Positions 30,860-37,401 are shown, counted from the first letter of the stretch. The stretch: DNA of 42,116 nt from Paludibacteraceae bacterium (GCA_017470795.1 JAFUXZ010000001.1:1-42116), one strand, 5' to 3'. Numbers and translations: made by a program. The notes: generated by a model not told the origin, from the sequence alone.

Positions 30860-31588
30860 ATGGGAATGAAAATAGACAACCCAAACATGATCAAGCTCCT
30901 GCCGAACTGGATGCGAACAGACGAAGCAAACGCAGCGCTCAGCTCTGCAATGGACGAGCTGATCAAAGCACCGGGCGAACGCGTGAAAACACCACGAACC
31001 TGGGACCAGCTCGAAAACCTCACAGACGAGGAACTTGACGAGACTGCCTGGGAGCTCGGCATTGACTGGTGGGTGTCATCCTGGGAGCGTGAGCAAAAGA
31101 TCCGCACCATCAGGATGGCGGGCGCCATCATGGAAAAGCGAGGCACGAAGTGGGCGGTTGAACAGCTGGCAATCGCCGCTTTCGGGCTGGGCGAGGTCAC
31201 TGAGTGGTTTGAATACGGCGGGGATCCTTTTTATTTCAAGATCCTCACAAGTGCAACGCTCACGCCCGGAGCAATCAACCAGATCCTCAACATGATCGGC
31301 AGGGTAAAAAATGCCCGCTCTCATATTGAGGCCATCAGCGTCACCAGACGCATCGACCAGCGACTTTATACCGGATGCGCAAACCGGTCGTACATCATCA
31401 ACGTGATTCTTGAGGGCTCAGTCCGCAACTACACCATCAGACAGCTGGATGCGGTTGCAGCAGTCGGGCAGCAGGCTCACACGAAAAACGTCATAATTGA
31501 GGGCTACGATGACGAAGCCACTCAGACTCTAACGGTGAACACGGGTACCGTGGCCGCTCCGCCATGGATCCGAAACACAATACACTAA
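30860..31588 (+). CDS. Baseplate protein, P2 gpI family
   Basis: 242 aa. The first half matches P2 gpI: LLPNWMRTDEANAALSSAMD, ENLTDEELDETAWELGIDWW, REQKIRTIRMAGAIMEKRGT, KWAVEQLAIAAFGLGEVTEW. The last 70 residues are a beta-rich extension that may hold the fibre. AAAGGAGGCGGCCT precedes the ATG. The next gene is the DGR-diversified fibre, which gpI-type proteins connect to the baseplate. Confidence 0.88.
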   Translation: MGMKIDNPNMIKLLPNWMRTDEANAALSSAMDELIKAPGERVKTPRTWDQLENLTDEELDETAWELGIDWWVSSWEREQKIRTIRMAGAIMEKRGTKWAVEQLAIAAFGLGEVTEWFEYGGDPFYFKILTSATLTPGAINQILNMIGRVKNARSHIEAISVTRRIDQRLYTGCANRSYIINVILEGSVRNYTIRQLDAVAAVGQQAHTKNVIIEGYDDEATQTLTVNTGTVAAPPWIRNTIH

Positions 31589-31609
31589 GTACACAAGGAG
31601 GACAAGAAA

Positions 31610-32968
31610 ATGGCTTTATTTTATGCAGCCGTCATGACAAACGACGGCGCCGCGTTGCTTGCAGCTGCGCTTGCAGGTACCGCGAAGATCGAATTCACCA
31701 CACTGGTCGCCGGTGACGGTGAGTACACAGAGGGCGAGCGAAGCGTTGCAGCATTGCAGGCACGCACAGCGCTCAAGAGCCAGAAGCAGAGCGTCGCTTT
31801 TTCCAGCATTGTGGTGGAATCCGACACAAGTGTGCACCTCACGGCAGCACTCGACAACGAGGAGCTCCTGGCTGGTTACTACGTGAACGAGGTCGGACTT
31901 TACGCAGTGGACGCACTCGATCCCGATGCGGTACCGGTGCTCTATTCCATCTCGGTGGCTCAGGTTGCTGACTATATGCCGCCATACAATGGGCTCACAC
32001 CGACAACCATCGTCCAGGAATACTACGCAACGGTTGACAACTCTGCAAATGTGACCATCGAAGCGGGTGCCGGAGCTTACGCTCTCGCGGACGACCTTGC
32101 TGATCAGGTTGCAAAAGAGGCAGCTTTCGAGACTGCTCAGGCAGCAGAGACAGCGGCGGCATGGGACGGGATCAACCGCATCATGCTCCCCGGCCGTGAT
32201 CTTACGGTTGTTTTTGCTGATGAAATTGCAGACTACTCAGACGAGTGGGCGTGGATCCAGGCAAGGCTTGACGCTCATGATGTGAGCGGTCTCCGTGTCG
32301 GTGATTATATCCCGATCAACATCGCAGCAAACGGCGGCATCGCTGCCGAGACTCACAAGGCTGAGATCGCAGGCATCAACACCTACTACAACACCGGCGA
32401 CAGTGGTCACGAAGTTGGCTACCACATCGACTGGATCACTCGCGATTGTTACAGCGGAACGGTGCAGTTTAACACCGGAAACAACAACAACGGAACAGGC
32501 GCCGGATCTATGCAGTCGCCGTTCCTTGCATCAAACCTCAAGAGCTGGCTCGATGGCACTCTTTACGGACTGCTTGACGCAAAGCTCAAGGCTGTCATCA
32601 AGTCAAAGAGAATCCTGGCGCCTTATCGTTACCAGAGCGGCGCAACTCTTACAGACGACAACTCATGGGGCTGGGAGGACTTCACCAAGCTCTGGGTACC
32701 TCTTGAGACTGAGATTTTTGACTGCCTCGTATGGTCAACCAAAGGCTTCGGCAATGGTCAGGCTGTTCAGTATCCGATTTTTGCTAACAGCTACACACAC
32801 CGCATCAAGGGCGCGGGCCCGGGTGGTGCTCGGGCCCACTGGTGGACTGCTTCGGCTTACTCCGGCAACTCGACGTACGTCGTGTATGTCACCGGCCACG
32901 GGCACTCCGGCTACAACGCGTCCAACGCGCTCTGCGTGCCCGTCTGCTTCCGAACTATGGAAGCGTAA
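31610..32968 (+). CDS. Tail-collar fibre with C-type-lectin-like variable end (DGR target)
   Basis: 452 aa. Residues 1-150 are a tail-collar fibre N-terminus of the P2 H type (ALFYAAVMTNDGAALLAAAL, LLAGYYVNEVGLYAVDA). An Ala/Glu helix (about 160-185) follows. Residues about 215-452 are a DUF6273/C-type-lectin-like domain of the kind that DGRs diversify (YIPINIAANGGI, GYHIDWITRDCYSGTVQFNT, ANSYTHRIKGAGPGG). The last 45 residues are encoded by the variable repeat (WWTASAYSGNST, ending CVPVCF), which supplies the surface ligand-binding residues. It should be the receptor-binding protein. ACAAGGAGGACAAGAAA precedes the ATG. A short hairpin overlaps the end of the gene. Confidence 0.93.
   Translation: MALFYAAVMTNDGAALLAAALAGTAKIEFTTLVAGDGEYTEGERSVAALQARTALKSQKQSVAFSSIVVESDTSVHLTAALDNEELLAGYYVNEVGLYAVDALDPDAVPVLYSISVAQVADYMPPYNGLTPTTIVQEYYATVDNSANVTIEAGAGAYALADDLADQVAKEAAFETAQAAETAAAWDGINRIMLPGRDLTVVFADEIADYSDEWAWIQARLDAHDVSGLRVGDYIPINIAANGGIAAETHKAEIAGINTYYNTGDSGHEVGYHIDWITRDCYSGTVQFNTGNNNNGTGAGSMQSPFLASNLKSWLDGTLYGLLDAKLKAVIKSKRILAPYRYQSGATLTDDNSWGWEDFTKLWVPLETEIFDCLVWSTKGFGNGQAVQYPIFANSYTHRIKGAGPGGARAHWWTASAYSGNSTYVVYVTGHGHSGYNASNALCVPVCFRTMEA
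32823..32946 (+). repeat. DGR variable repeat (VR)
   Basis: Aligns without gaps to the TR at 33485-33608 (constant offset 662). Thirteen of 124 bases differ (32837, 32858, 32876, 32885, 32892, 32894, 32895, 32897, 32903, 32909, 32910, 32912, 32930). Each is A in the TR and C (5), T (4) or G (4) here. The A-free GC-rich end TCTGCGTGCCCGTCTG is identical in both and is the likely initiation-of-mutagenic-homing site. The next base pair (32947 C/33609 A) also fits A-to-N. It encodes residues about 405-446 of the fibre. Confidence 0.96.
32946..32964 (+). promoter_or_regulatory. Hairpin/cruciform at the 3' end of VR
   Basis: GCTTCC (32946-32951) and GGAAGC (32959-32964) are perfect 6-bp arms with a 7-nt loop, GAACTAT. 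They begin at the last VR base and end before the fibre stop codon. The Bordetella phage BPP-1 DGR needs a hairpin just downstream of VR for efficient target recognition. This one is in the same place, but the loop differs. It is absent from the matching TR position. Confidence 0.65.
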
Positions 32969-32991
32969 GCGACCGATGCAATGCACAAATA

Positions 32992-33013
32992 GCAGGGGCC
33001 TCTGCGCCCCTGC
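32992..33013 (+). terminator. Hairpin between fibre gene and avd, possible attenuator
   Basis: GCAGGGGC (32992-32999) pairs perfectly with GCCCCTGC (33006-33013) around a CTCTGC loop. No T-tract follows, so it may stop RNA polymerase only in part or protect mRNA. It would lower expression of avd and the reverse transcriptase relative to the structural genes upstream. Confidence 0.5.
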
Positions 33014-33032
33014 ATAACACCGGAGGTACACG

Positions 33033-33461
33033 ATGAGTGGAGTCTATGCGAGAAACAGAAAGCAGACACACTTCGATCCGGTGGATGTCGCGGCACGTCT
33101 CCAGGATGCGGTAACGCTCTACGTCATGAACGAAAAACGGATCCCAAAAAGATGGAGGCAACTCGTGGGCGTCCCACTGGTGGAAGCGGCTGACAAGATC
33201 AGCGACTGCGCAATCGCAGCAAACGAGACCTGGCCGGATGAAAAACACATCGACAGGCGCCGGGACTACTGGAGGATGACAATCACAGCCTGCAAACAAC
33301 TCGACCGGAAGCTGGCACGAGCGCAGAACGTGATCCCGTCCGCAACGTCTGCATCCATGGCCGACATCCTTGAGCTTCTCGACAAAGAGATCGGGCTCGC
33401 GATGCGCCATAGAGACAACGACAAAGTGATACCGGTCGGAGGAAAAGGGAAAAACAAATAA
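33033..33461 (+). CDS. avd: Avd-like accessory variability protein of the DGR
   Basis: 142 aa. Avd is a small, basic four-helix protein that binds the reverse transcriptase and template RNA and is needed for mutagenic cDNA synthesis. This protein is basic and helical (FDPVDVAARLQDAVTLYVMN, PLVEAADKISDCAIAANETW, RRDYWRMTITACKQLDRKLA, ADILELLDKEIGLAMRHRDN), with four predicted helices and a Lys/Gly tail. It has the size of BPP-1 Avd (128 aa) and its exact position between VR and TR. ACCGGAGGTACACG precedes the ATG at 33033. Sequence similarity is low, as is normal for the family. Confidence 0.8.
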   Translation: MSGVYARNRKQTHFDPVDVAARLQDAVTLYVMNEKRIPKRWRQLVGVPLVEAADKISDCAIAANETWPDEKHIDRRRDYWRMTITACKQLDRKLARAQNVIPSATSASMADILELLDKEIGLAMRHRDNDKVIPVGGKGKNK

Positions 33462-33467
33462 ATCAAC

Positions 33468-33689
33468 GGGATGACTGCTGTTATGTGGTGCTCGGGCCAA
33501 CTGGTGGACTGCTTCGGCTAACTCCGGCAACTCGACGAACGTCGTGAATGTCAACAACAACGGGAACTCCAACAACAACGCGTCCAACGCGATCTGCGTG
33601 CCCGTCTGATCCCACGCAATAGAGCCAGATCGAGTAAGCTCCAAAAGAGCCGAAAGCCGTGCCAAGTGGGTGGAAGGAGCAGTCATCCC
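33468..33689 (+). ncRNA. DGR template RNA region enclosed by a 12-bp inverted repeat
   Basis: The 399-nt gap between avd and the reverse transcriptase has no gene. It holds the TR and a spacer. GGGATGACTGCT (33468-33479) is the exact reverse complement of 33678-33689, so the transcript can close a stem around the whole TR plus 69 nt of spacer. Within the spacer CGCC/GGCG (33691-33704) and other short stems follow. In BPP-1 the RNA downstream of TR folds, binds RT-Avd and primes cDNA. The true ends of this RNA are unknown. Confidence 0.65.
33485..33608 (+). repeat. DGR template repeat (TR)
   Basis: The unchanging copy that is reverse transcribed with errors at adenine. It holds 29 adenines; read in the fibre frame, 26 of them form 13 Asn codons (12 AAC, 1 AAT), and the others lie in ACT, ACG and ATC. 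Ten of the 13 Asn codons are changed in the VR, to His, Tyr, Gly and Thr. Since AAC can only become NNC, no stop codon can arise. The TR itself meets TGA right after its end (33608-33610), where the VR has TGC. Confidence 0.96.
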
Positions 33690-33742
33690 TCGCCCTTTGA
33701 GGCGTAAATAAGAACCGGGACGAGAGCAGGCGGACGCTTCTT

Positions 33743-33781
33743 GCATGGCAAAAGGGAGCGCGAGAGCCTTTTGTTTCATGC
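33743..33781 (+). other. Extended hairpin in the DGR spacer before the reverse transcriptase gene
   Basis: CAAAAGG (33749-33755) pairs with CCTTTTG (33767-33773). Beyond a small internal loop, GCATG (33743-33747) pairs with CATGC (33777-33781), giving 12 bp in all. A T6 tract occurs later at 33831-33836. The structure may be part of the template RNA, stabilise its 3' end, or control translation of the reverse transcriptase. Confidence 0.5.
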
Positions 33782-33860
33782 CTGCATCCTATGCGGTTAC
33801 AGTAACGCGCTAAGCCGTGCCCGGTGACTGTTTTTTAATTTAACAAAGGAACACGGAGAA

Positions 33861-35132
33861 ATGACAAGCGAAGAACGACGCGAGCGCCGATACCTGCGCC
33901 GAAAAGCGGCCAGAGATGCAAAGCGCCGGGCAAAGTTGTCGGAGTACGATGACTTTGATCGCGTGGCATCTCTCAACTCGTTGAATAAAGCTGCAGACGA
34001 GGCACAGGTCGGCGTCGCCTGGAAAGCAAGCGTCCAGCGTTACAACTACACGCGGATGCTTAACATATACCGGACACACCGGGACTTGTTAAAAGGCAGA
34101 GACATCCGAAAGGGATTTATCTGCTTTGATCTTATGGAGCGTGGAAAGCTCAGGCACATCAAAAGCGTGCATTTTTCTGAGCGAGTAGTCCAGAAAAGCA
34201 TCTGCAGGAACGCCCTCTATCCGATTTTGACGAACTCCCTGATCTATGACAACGGAGCCAGTCAAAGAGGAAAAGGCACGCAGTTTGCACTCGATCGCAT
34301 GACGGTCCACCTGGTGAGGCACATCCACAGGCACGGACGCACCGGTGGGATCCTTTTGATCGATTTTAGTGATTATTTTGGCCAGGCAGACCATGCAGCT
34401 CTCGAAAAGATCTACCGGGCGGCATTTTATGACGACAGGCTCCGAGCTCTCGGGCTGTCGTTTATTTATGCTTTCGGAGACATCGGCCTTGGTCTCGGAT
34501 CAGAGACCAGCCAGATCAACGCGGTCGCACTCAGGAGCCCGTCGGATCACTTTGCCAAGGAAGTGCTCCGGATAAAAGGATACGGCGCCTATATGGACGA
34601 CAGCTATCTGATCCACGAGGATGTGGAATATCTCAGGGAGTGCCTTGAAAAGCTCCGGGAGGTATATGCCAGGTATGGCATCATAATCAACGAGAAAAAG
34701 ACGAAAATCTGCGACCTGCGTCACGGCTTCACGTACTTGAAAACCCGCTTTTATATCACAGACAGCGGCCACATCATCAAGAAGCCCTGCAGGGATGCAA
34801 TAACACGCGAACGCAGAAAACTGAAAAAGCAAGCGAAGCTCCTGGAGGCGGGCGTTCTTACTTTTGAGAACATCCGGACATCATACGCCAGCTGGCGCGG
34901 ATCCATGAGCCACCGCGACGCATATCGGACCGTCAAGAGCATGGACGCTCTTTTTAATCGCCTATTTATTGAAAACTGGATAGGCGGCCAACAAATAACC
35001 AATCCAAAAGGAGGACAAGAAAATGGCAAAGAAAACAGCAAGACCGAGTCAGGAGATCCAGGGCGAGATCAACGCCTACAAGCAGCTCCTGAGCAACACG
35101 GACTACCAGGCAATCAAGCACACAGAGGGTGA
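33861..35132 (+). CDS. DGR reverse transcriptase
   Basis: 423 aa. It copies the TR RNA into cDNA while misincorporating opposite adenine. Basic N-terminus (1-25). Reverse transcriptase motifs in order are NGASQRGKGTQFALDRM (about 131-147), LLIDFSDYFGQADH with catalytic Asp (165-178), the DGR-type LGSETSQ (212-218) in place of the retroviral QGxxxSP, catalytic YMDDSY (244-249), INEKKTKI (276-283) and TYLKTRF (291-297). Thumb helices end near FNRLFIENW (372). Beyond that, 50 low-complexity residues overlap the next gene by 110 nt. There is no endonuclease or RNase H domain, as usual for DGRs. AAAGGAACACGGAGAA precedes the ATG. Confidence 0.97.
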   Translation: MTSEERRERRYLRRKAARDAKRRAKLSEYDDFDRVASLNSLNKAADEAQVGVAWKASVQRYNYTRMLNIYRTHRDLLKGRDIRKGFICFDLMERGKLRHIKSVHFSERVVQKSICRNALYPILTNSLIYDNGASQRGKGTQFALDRMTVHLVRHIHRHGRTGGILLIDFSDYFGQADHAALEKIYRAAFYDDRLRALGLSFIYAFGDIGLGLGSETSQINAVALRSPSDHFAKEVLRIKGYGAYMDDSYLIHEDVEYLRECLEKLREVYARYGIIINEKKTKICDLRHGFTYLKTRFYITDSGHIIKKPCRDAITRERRKLKKQAKLLEAGVLTFENIRTSYASWRGSMSHRDAYRTVKSMDALFNRLFIENWIGGQQITNPKGGQENGKENSKTESGDPGRDQRLQAAPEQHGLPGNQAHRG

Positions 35133-35232
35133 GATCTCTGACGCAGACTATGAGGAGATGAAAGAACTCCGCAAAAGCTACCGCGAGCGCATCAACGAAC
35201 TCGAGGAGGAGCTTGCCGCTGCGGATGAATAG
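35023..35232 (+). CDS. Small coiled-coil protein
   Basis: 69 aa. Charged and helical throughout (SQEIQGEINAYKQLLSNTDY, then DADYEEMKELRKSYRERINE, LEEELAAADE), likely a coiled coil. A textbook AAAAGGAGGACAAGAAA precedes the ATG, inside the last part of the reverse transcriptase gene. Proteins like this recur between tail fibre and lysis genes in Bacillota phages; the role is unknown, perhaps structural. Confidence 0.75.
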   Translation: MAKKTARPSQEIQGEINAYKQLLSNTDYQAIKHTEGEISDADYEEMKELRKSYRERINELEEELAAADE

Positions 35233-35246
35233 AACGGAGGGCGACC

Positions 35247-35444
35247 ATGGGCGATATGAACACAATCGGCAGGCTTGAGAAACTCGTCTATCAGCAGTCC
35301 GAGGTGATCCATCTCATGAGTGGAATCATCGACGAGCAGTTTTCTCTCCTCATGCAGTACATGACGGTCGAAGAGTTTGAAAGCTGTCCTATCGCCAACA
35401 GTCTAAAGACTGCTGCAACCCTCAGCGCAAAGCTGGAGGAATAA
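35247..35444 (+). CDS. Small helical protein
   Basis: 65 aa. Two or three helices (IGRLEKLVYQQSEVIHLMSG, DEQFSLLMQYMTVEEFESCP), soluble. No family recognised. The ATG at 35247 has ACGGAGGGCGACC upstream. It lies 14 nt after the coiled-coil gene and 21 nt before the XhlA-like gene, so it belongs to the fibre-to-lysis transition. Confidence 0.68.
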   Translation: MGDMNTIGRLEKLVYQQSEVIHLMSGIIDEQFSLLMQYMTVEEFESCPIANSLKTAATLSAKLEE

Positions 35445-35465
35445 ACGACGAAAGGAGGCAGGAAA

Positions 35466-35774
35466 ATGAGCGAACCGGTAACAATGGAATTGCATAACGA
35501 GGCGATGCGCAGGATCGAGGAAGAAAACAACCGCCAGAACCACCGCATCGAGAATCTTGAGCAGACGGTGAAAGAAATCGGACAGCTGACGACATCCGTC
35601 GAGAAGCTGGCGGTCTCAATCGAGAACATGGTCAAAGAACAGGCCCGACAGGGCGAAAAGATCGAAGAACTCGAAAGCCGCGACGGTAAAATGTGGCGCC
35701 AGGTGGTGGGCTATGTTATAACGGCCATCATCGGCATCGTGGTCGGCTTTATCTTCACCCATCTGGGAATGTAA
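35466..35774 (+). CDS. XhlA-like hemolysin/holin accessory protein
   Basis: 102 aa. A long coiled coil (about 5-70: EAMRRIEEENNRQNHRIENL, LTTSVEKLAVSIENMVKEQA) ends in one membrane helix (VVGYVITAIIGIVVGFIFTH). This is the XhlA layout of PBSX-type lysis cassettes, where XhlA works with a holin and an amidase. AAAGGAGGCAGGAAA precedes the ATG. The downstream genes are a two-span membrane protein, an amidase and a holin, so a role in lysis is well supported. Confidence 0.82.
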   Translation: MSEPVTMELHNEAMRRIEEENNRQNHRIENLEQTVKEIGQLTTSVEKLAVSIENMVKEQARQGEKIEELESRDGKMWRQVVGYVITAIIGIVVGFIFTHLGM

Positions 35775-35785
35775 GGAGGACGGCC

Positions 35786-36094
35786 ATGAAAAAGAAGAAA
35801 AAAGTGGAATTTTCAAAGGCGATACTCACGGTGGTGGCTTTTGCCGCTGCCGTGATTGTCATATCCTCTTTTGTGATTATGTGGAGAACCGGGGACACGT
35901 CGCCTTTGGCGTACATCATCCCCGGCATCTTCGCAGAGCTTTCGGCCGCCACCGGCTTTTATTTTTGGAAAGCCAAGGCAGAGAACCAGATCAAGCTCGA
36001 CGCATGGAGGAAAAAGCTCGAACTAAACGAACAGGATCCGGGCCCATCCAGCCCGGAGGACTTCAAAGAAACGGAGGACGAAAACTATGGATGA
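35786..36094 (+). CDS. Two-span membrane protein, possible holin partner
   Basis: 102 aa. A Lys-rich start (KKKKKVEF), then two hydrophobic helices (about 12-33 AILTVVAFAAAVIVISSFVI; about 40-60 YIIPGIFAELSAATGFYFW), then a charged helix and an acidic end. This topology resembles small holins or antiholins. The ATG at 35786 follows TAAGGAGGACGGCC. The longer frame upstream lacks a ribosome-binding site and overlaps the XhlA-like gene. Its end overlaps the next small gene by 8 nt. Confidence 0.72.
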   Translation: MKKKKKVEFSKAILTVVAFAAAVIVISSFVIMWRTGDTSPLAYIIPGIFAELSAATGFYFWKAKAENQIKLDAWRKKLELNEQDPGPSSPEDFKETEDENYG

Positions 36095-36185
36095 AAAATT
36101 GCAGGAAGTAACAAACGAAAACGAGATCCCCGAGGAGGCTCTCGATGAGCTCAAGGATGCAAAAGGAGGCGAGGACAATGAGTAA
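36087..36185 (+). CDS. Possible 32-residue acidic peptide
   Basis: The ATG at 36087 overlaps the end of the previous gene, and TAA is at 36183-36185, overlapping the amidase start by 8 nt. The peptide is acidic (DEKLQEVTNENEIPEEALDE). ACGGAGGACG lies 7-10 nt upstream, giving a credible start. Short acidic peptides at this site occur in other Gram-positive phages and may only serve coupling. Confidence 0.5.
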   Translation: MDEKLQEVTNENEIPEEALDELKDAKGGEDNE

Positions 36186-36951
36186 CAGCTCACTGGTGCG
36201 CTACACCAAAATCAGCCCGAACAAAACCAGCCCGAGAAATCACGCCATCGACACGATCACGATCCACTGCATGGCCGGCAATCTCACGGTCGAGACCTGC
36301 GGCAACGTGTTCGCGCCTACTTCAAGACAGGCGTCCAGCAACTACGGCATCGGATCCGATGGCCGCATTGCCATGTATGTCGAGGAAAAAGACCGCTCCT
36401 GGTGCACCTCAAACAGAGCGAACGACATGAGAGCCGTCACCATCGAGGTGGCAAACGATGGCGGAGCAAATACCGGATGGCACGTATCAGACAAGGCACT
36501 GGCTTCACTGCTTAACCTGGTCGAGGACATCTGCAAGCGTAACGGCATCAAGAAGCTCGTCTGGTCAGAGAGCAAAAACGACCGCGTGAACCACTTGAAC
36601 GGCTGCAACATGACCGTGCACCGTGACTATGCAGCCAAGGCGTGCCCTGGCGACTATCTCTACAAGCTCCACGGCTGGATCGCTCAGGAGGTCAACAAGA
36701 GACTCGGCGCAGGATCCGATTCTCCGGCAGTAACACCGACGCCAACAACGGGAGCTTTCAAGGTCAGAGTCTCTATCACTGACCTAAACATTCGAGCAGG
36801 CGCAGGAACTGACACCGCAAGAAAGGGTGTCATCAAGCCCGGAGTTTATACAATCGTCGAGGTCAAGAGCGGAAAAGGCTCAAAAACCGGATGGGGCAAG
36901 CTCAAGAGCGGCGCCGGATGGATCAGCCTCGATTATGCTAAGAAAGTATAA
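36178..36951 (+). CDS. Endolysin: N-acetylmuramoyl-L-alanine amidase with SH3b domain
   Basis: 257 aa. It cleaves the bond between muramic acid and the peptide stem of peptidoglycan at the end of infection. The Amidase_2 domain (about 15-165) has TITIHCMAGN (zinc His), SSNYGIGSDGRIAMYVEEKD, RAVTIEVAND and the other zinc ligands in MTVHRDYAAKACPGDYLY. A Pro/Thr linker leads to a C-terminal SH3b wall-binding domain (about 190-257: RVSITDLNIRAGAGTDTARK, KSGAGWISLDYAKK). No signal peptide, so a holin is needed. AAAAGGAGGCGAGGACA precedes the ATG at 36178. Confidence 0.95.
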   Translation: MSNSSLVRYTKISPNKTSPRNHAIDTITIHCMAGNLTVETCGNVFAPTSRQASSNYGIGSDGRIAMYVEEKDRSWCTSNRANDMRAVTIEVANDGGANTGWHVSDKALASLLNLVEDICKRNGIKKLVWSESKNDRVNHLNGCNMTVHRDYAAKACPGDYLYKLHGWIAQEVNKRLGAGSDSPAVTPTPTTGAFKVRVSITDLNIRAGAGTDTARKGVIKPGVYTIVEVKSGKGSKTGWGKLKSGAGWISLDYAKKV

Positions 36952-36965
36952 AGGAGGGCGAAAAC

Positions 36966-37364
36966 ATGGACGAACTCATGGGAAAGATCATCCTCGCGGT
37001 CGTTTTGGCCGTCGTAGTGCCTCTTATGGCCTACGCTTTGCGCTGGGCTGCTGCATACTTGAAAAACAAGGCGATGCAGGTCGAGGACGAGGCTTTCAGA
37101 GCCATCATCCTGGAAGCAATCAACACGGTCGAGCAGTCGGTCATTTATGTCATGCAGACCTATGTTGACAGCTTGAAACGCTCCGGATCTTTCACACCGG
37201 AAGCACAGAGCAAGGCTTTCGAGATGGCAAAGTCAGAAGCTCGCAACATGATCGACGAACAGACTCAGAAGATCATCGCCGAGGAGTACGGCAACTTCGA
37301 CCTCTGGCTCAATACCAAGATCGAGCAGACAGTCAGAGAAACCAAGACACCGGAAAAAGAATAG
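36966..37364 (+). CDS. Holin, LLH family
   Basis: 132 aa. One N-terminal membrane helix (about 7-30, IILAVVLAVVVPLMAYALRW) followed by a long amphipathic charged region (AFRAIILEAINTVEQSVIYV, FEMAKSEARNMIDEQTQKII) with an acidic/basic end, as in the phage_holin_6_1/LLH family. It would form the membrane lesion that releases the amidase. AAAGGAGGGCGAAAAC precedes the ATG. It is the last gene of the late operon, directly before a terminator. Confidence 0.85.
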   Translation: MDELMGKIILAVVLAVVVPLMAYALRWAAAYLKNKAMQVEDEAFRAIILEAINTVEQSVIYVMQTYVDSLKRSGSFTPEAQSKAFEMAKSEARNMIDEQTQKIIAEEYGNFDLWLNTKIEQTVRETKTPEKE

Positions 37365-37373
37365 CAACAAAAG

Positions 37374-37401
37374 AGCCAGGGCGTTATACCCTGGCTTTTT
37401 T
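37374..37401. terminator. Bidirectional terminator between the late operon and integrase
   Basis: AGCCAGGG (37374-37381) pairs perfectly with CCCTGGCT (37389-37396) around a 7-nt loop. T-rich tracts follow on the + strand, and AAAAGAG/CTCTTTT-like tracts serve the other direction. The integrase stop codon lies in its loop-proximal part. It ends both convergent transcripts. Confidence 0.88.

Noticed and set aside
32295..33017. A 240-codon alternative frame across the fibre gene and VR
   Set aside because: Ser/Thr/Arg-rich shadow of the fibre gene. The 13 TR-VR changes make sense (Asn codons altered, no stops) only in the fibre frame.
33815..33856. CCGTG/CACGG pairing that could hide the reverse transcriptase ribosome-binding site
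   Set aside because: Only 5 bp over a 32-nt loop, too weak to support from sequence alone.
37365..37383. attP core between holin and integrase
   Set aside because: The only visible feature is the terminator palindrome. Serine integrase attP sites cannot be recognised without the host junction, so none is called.
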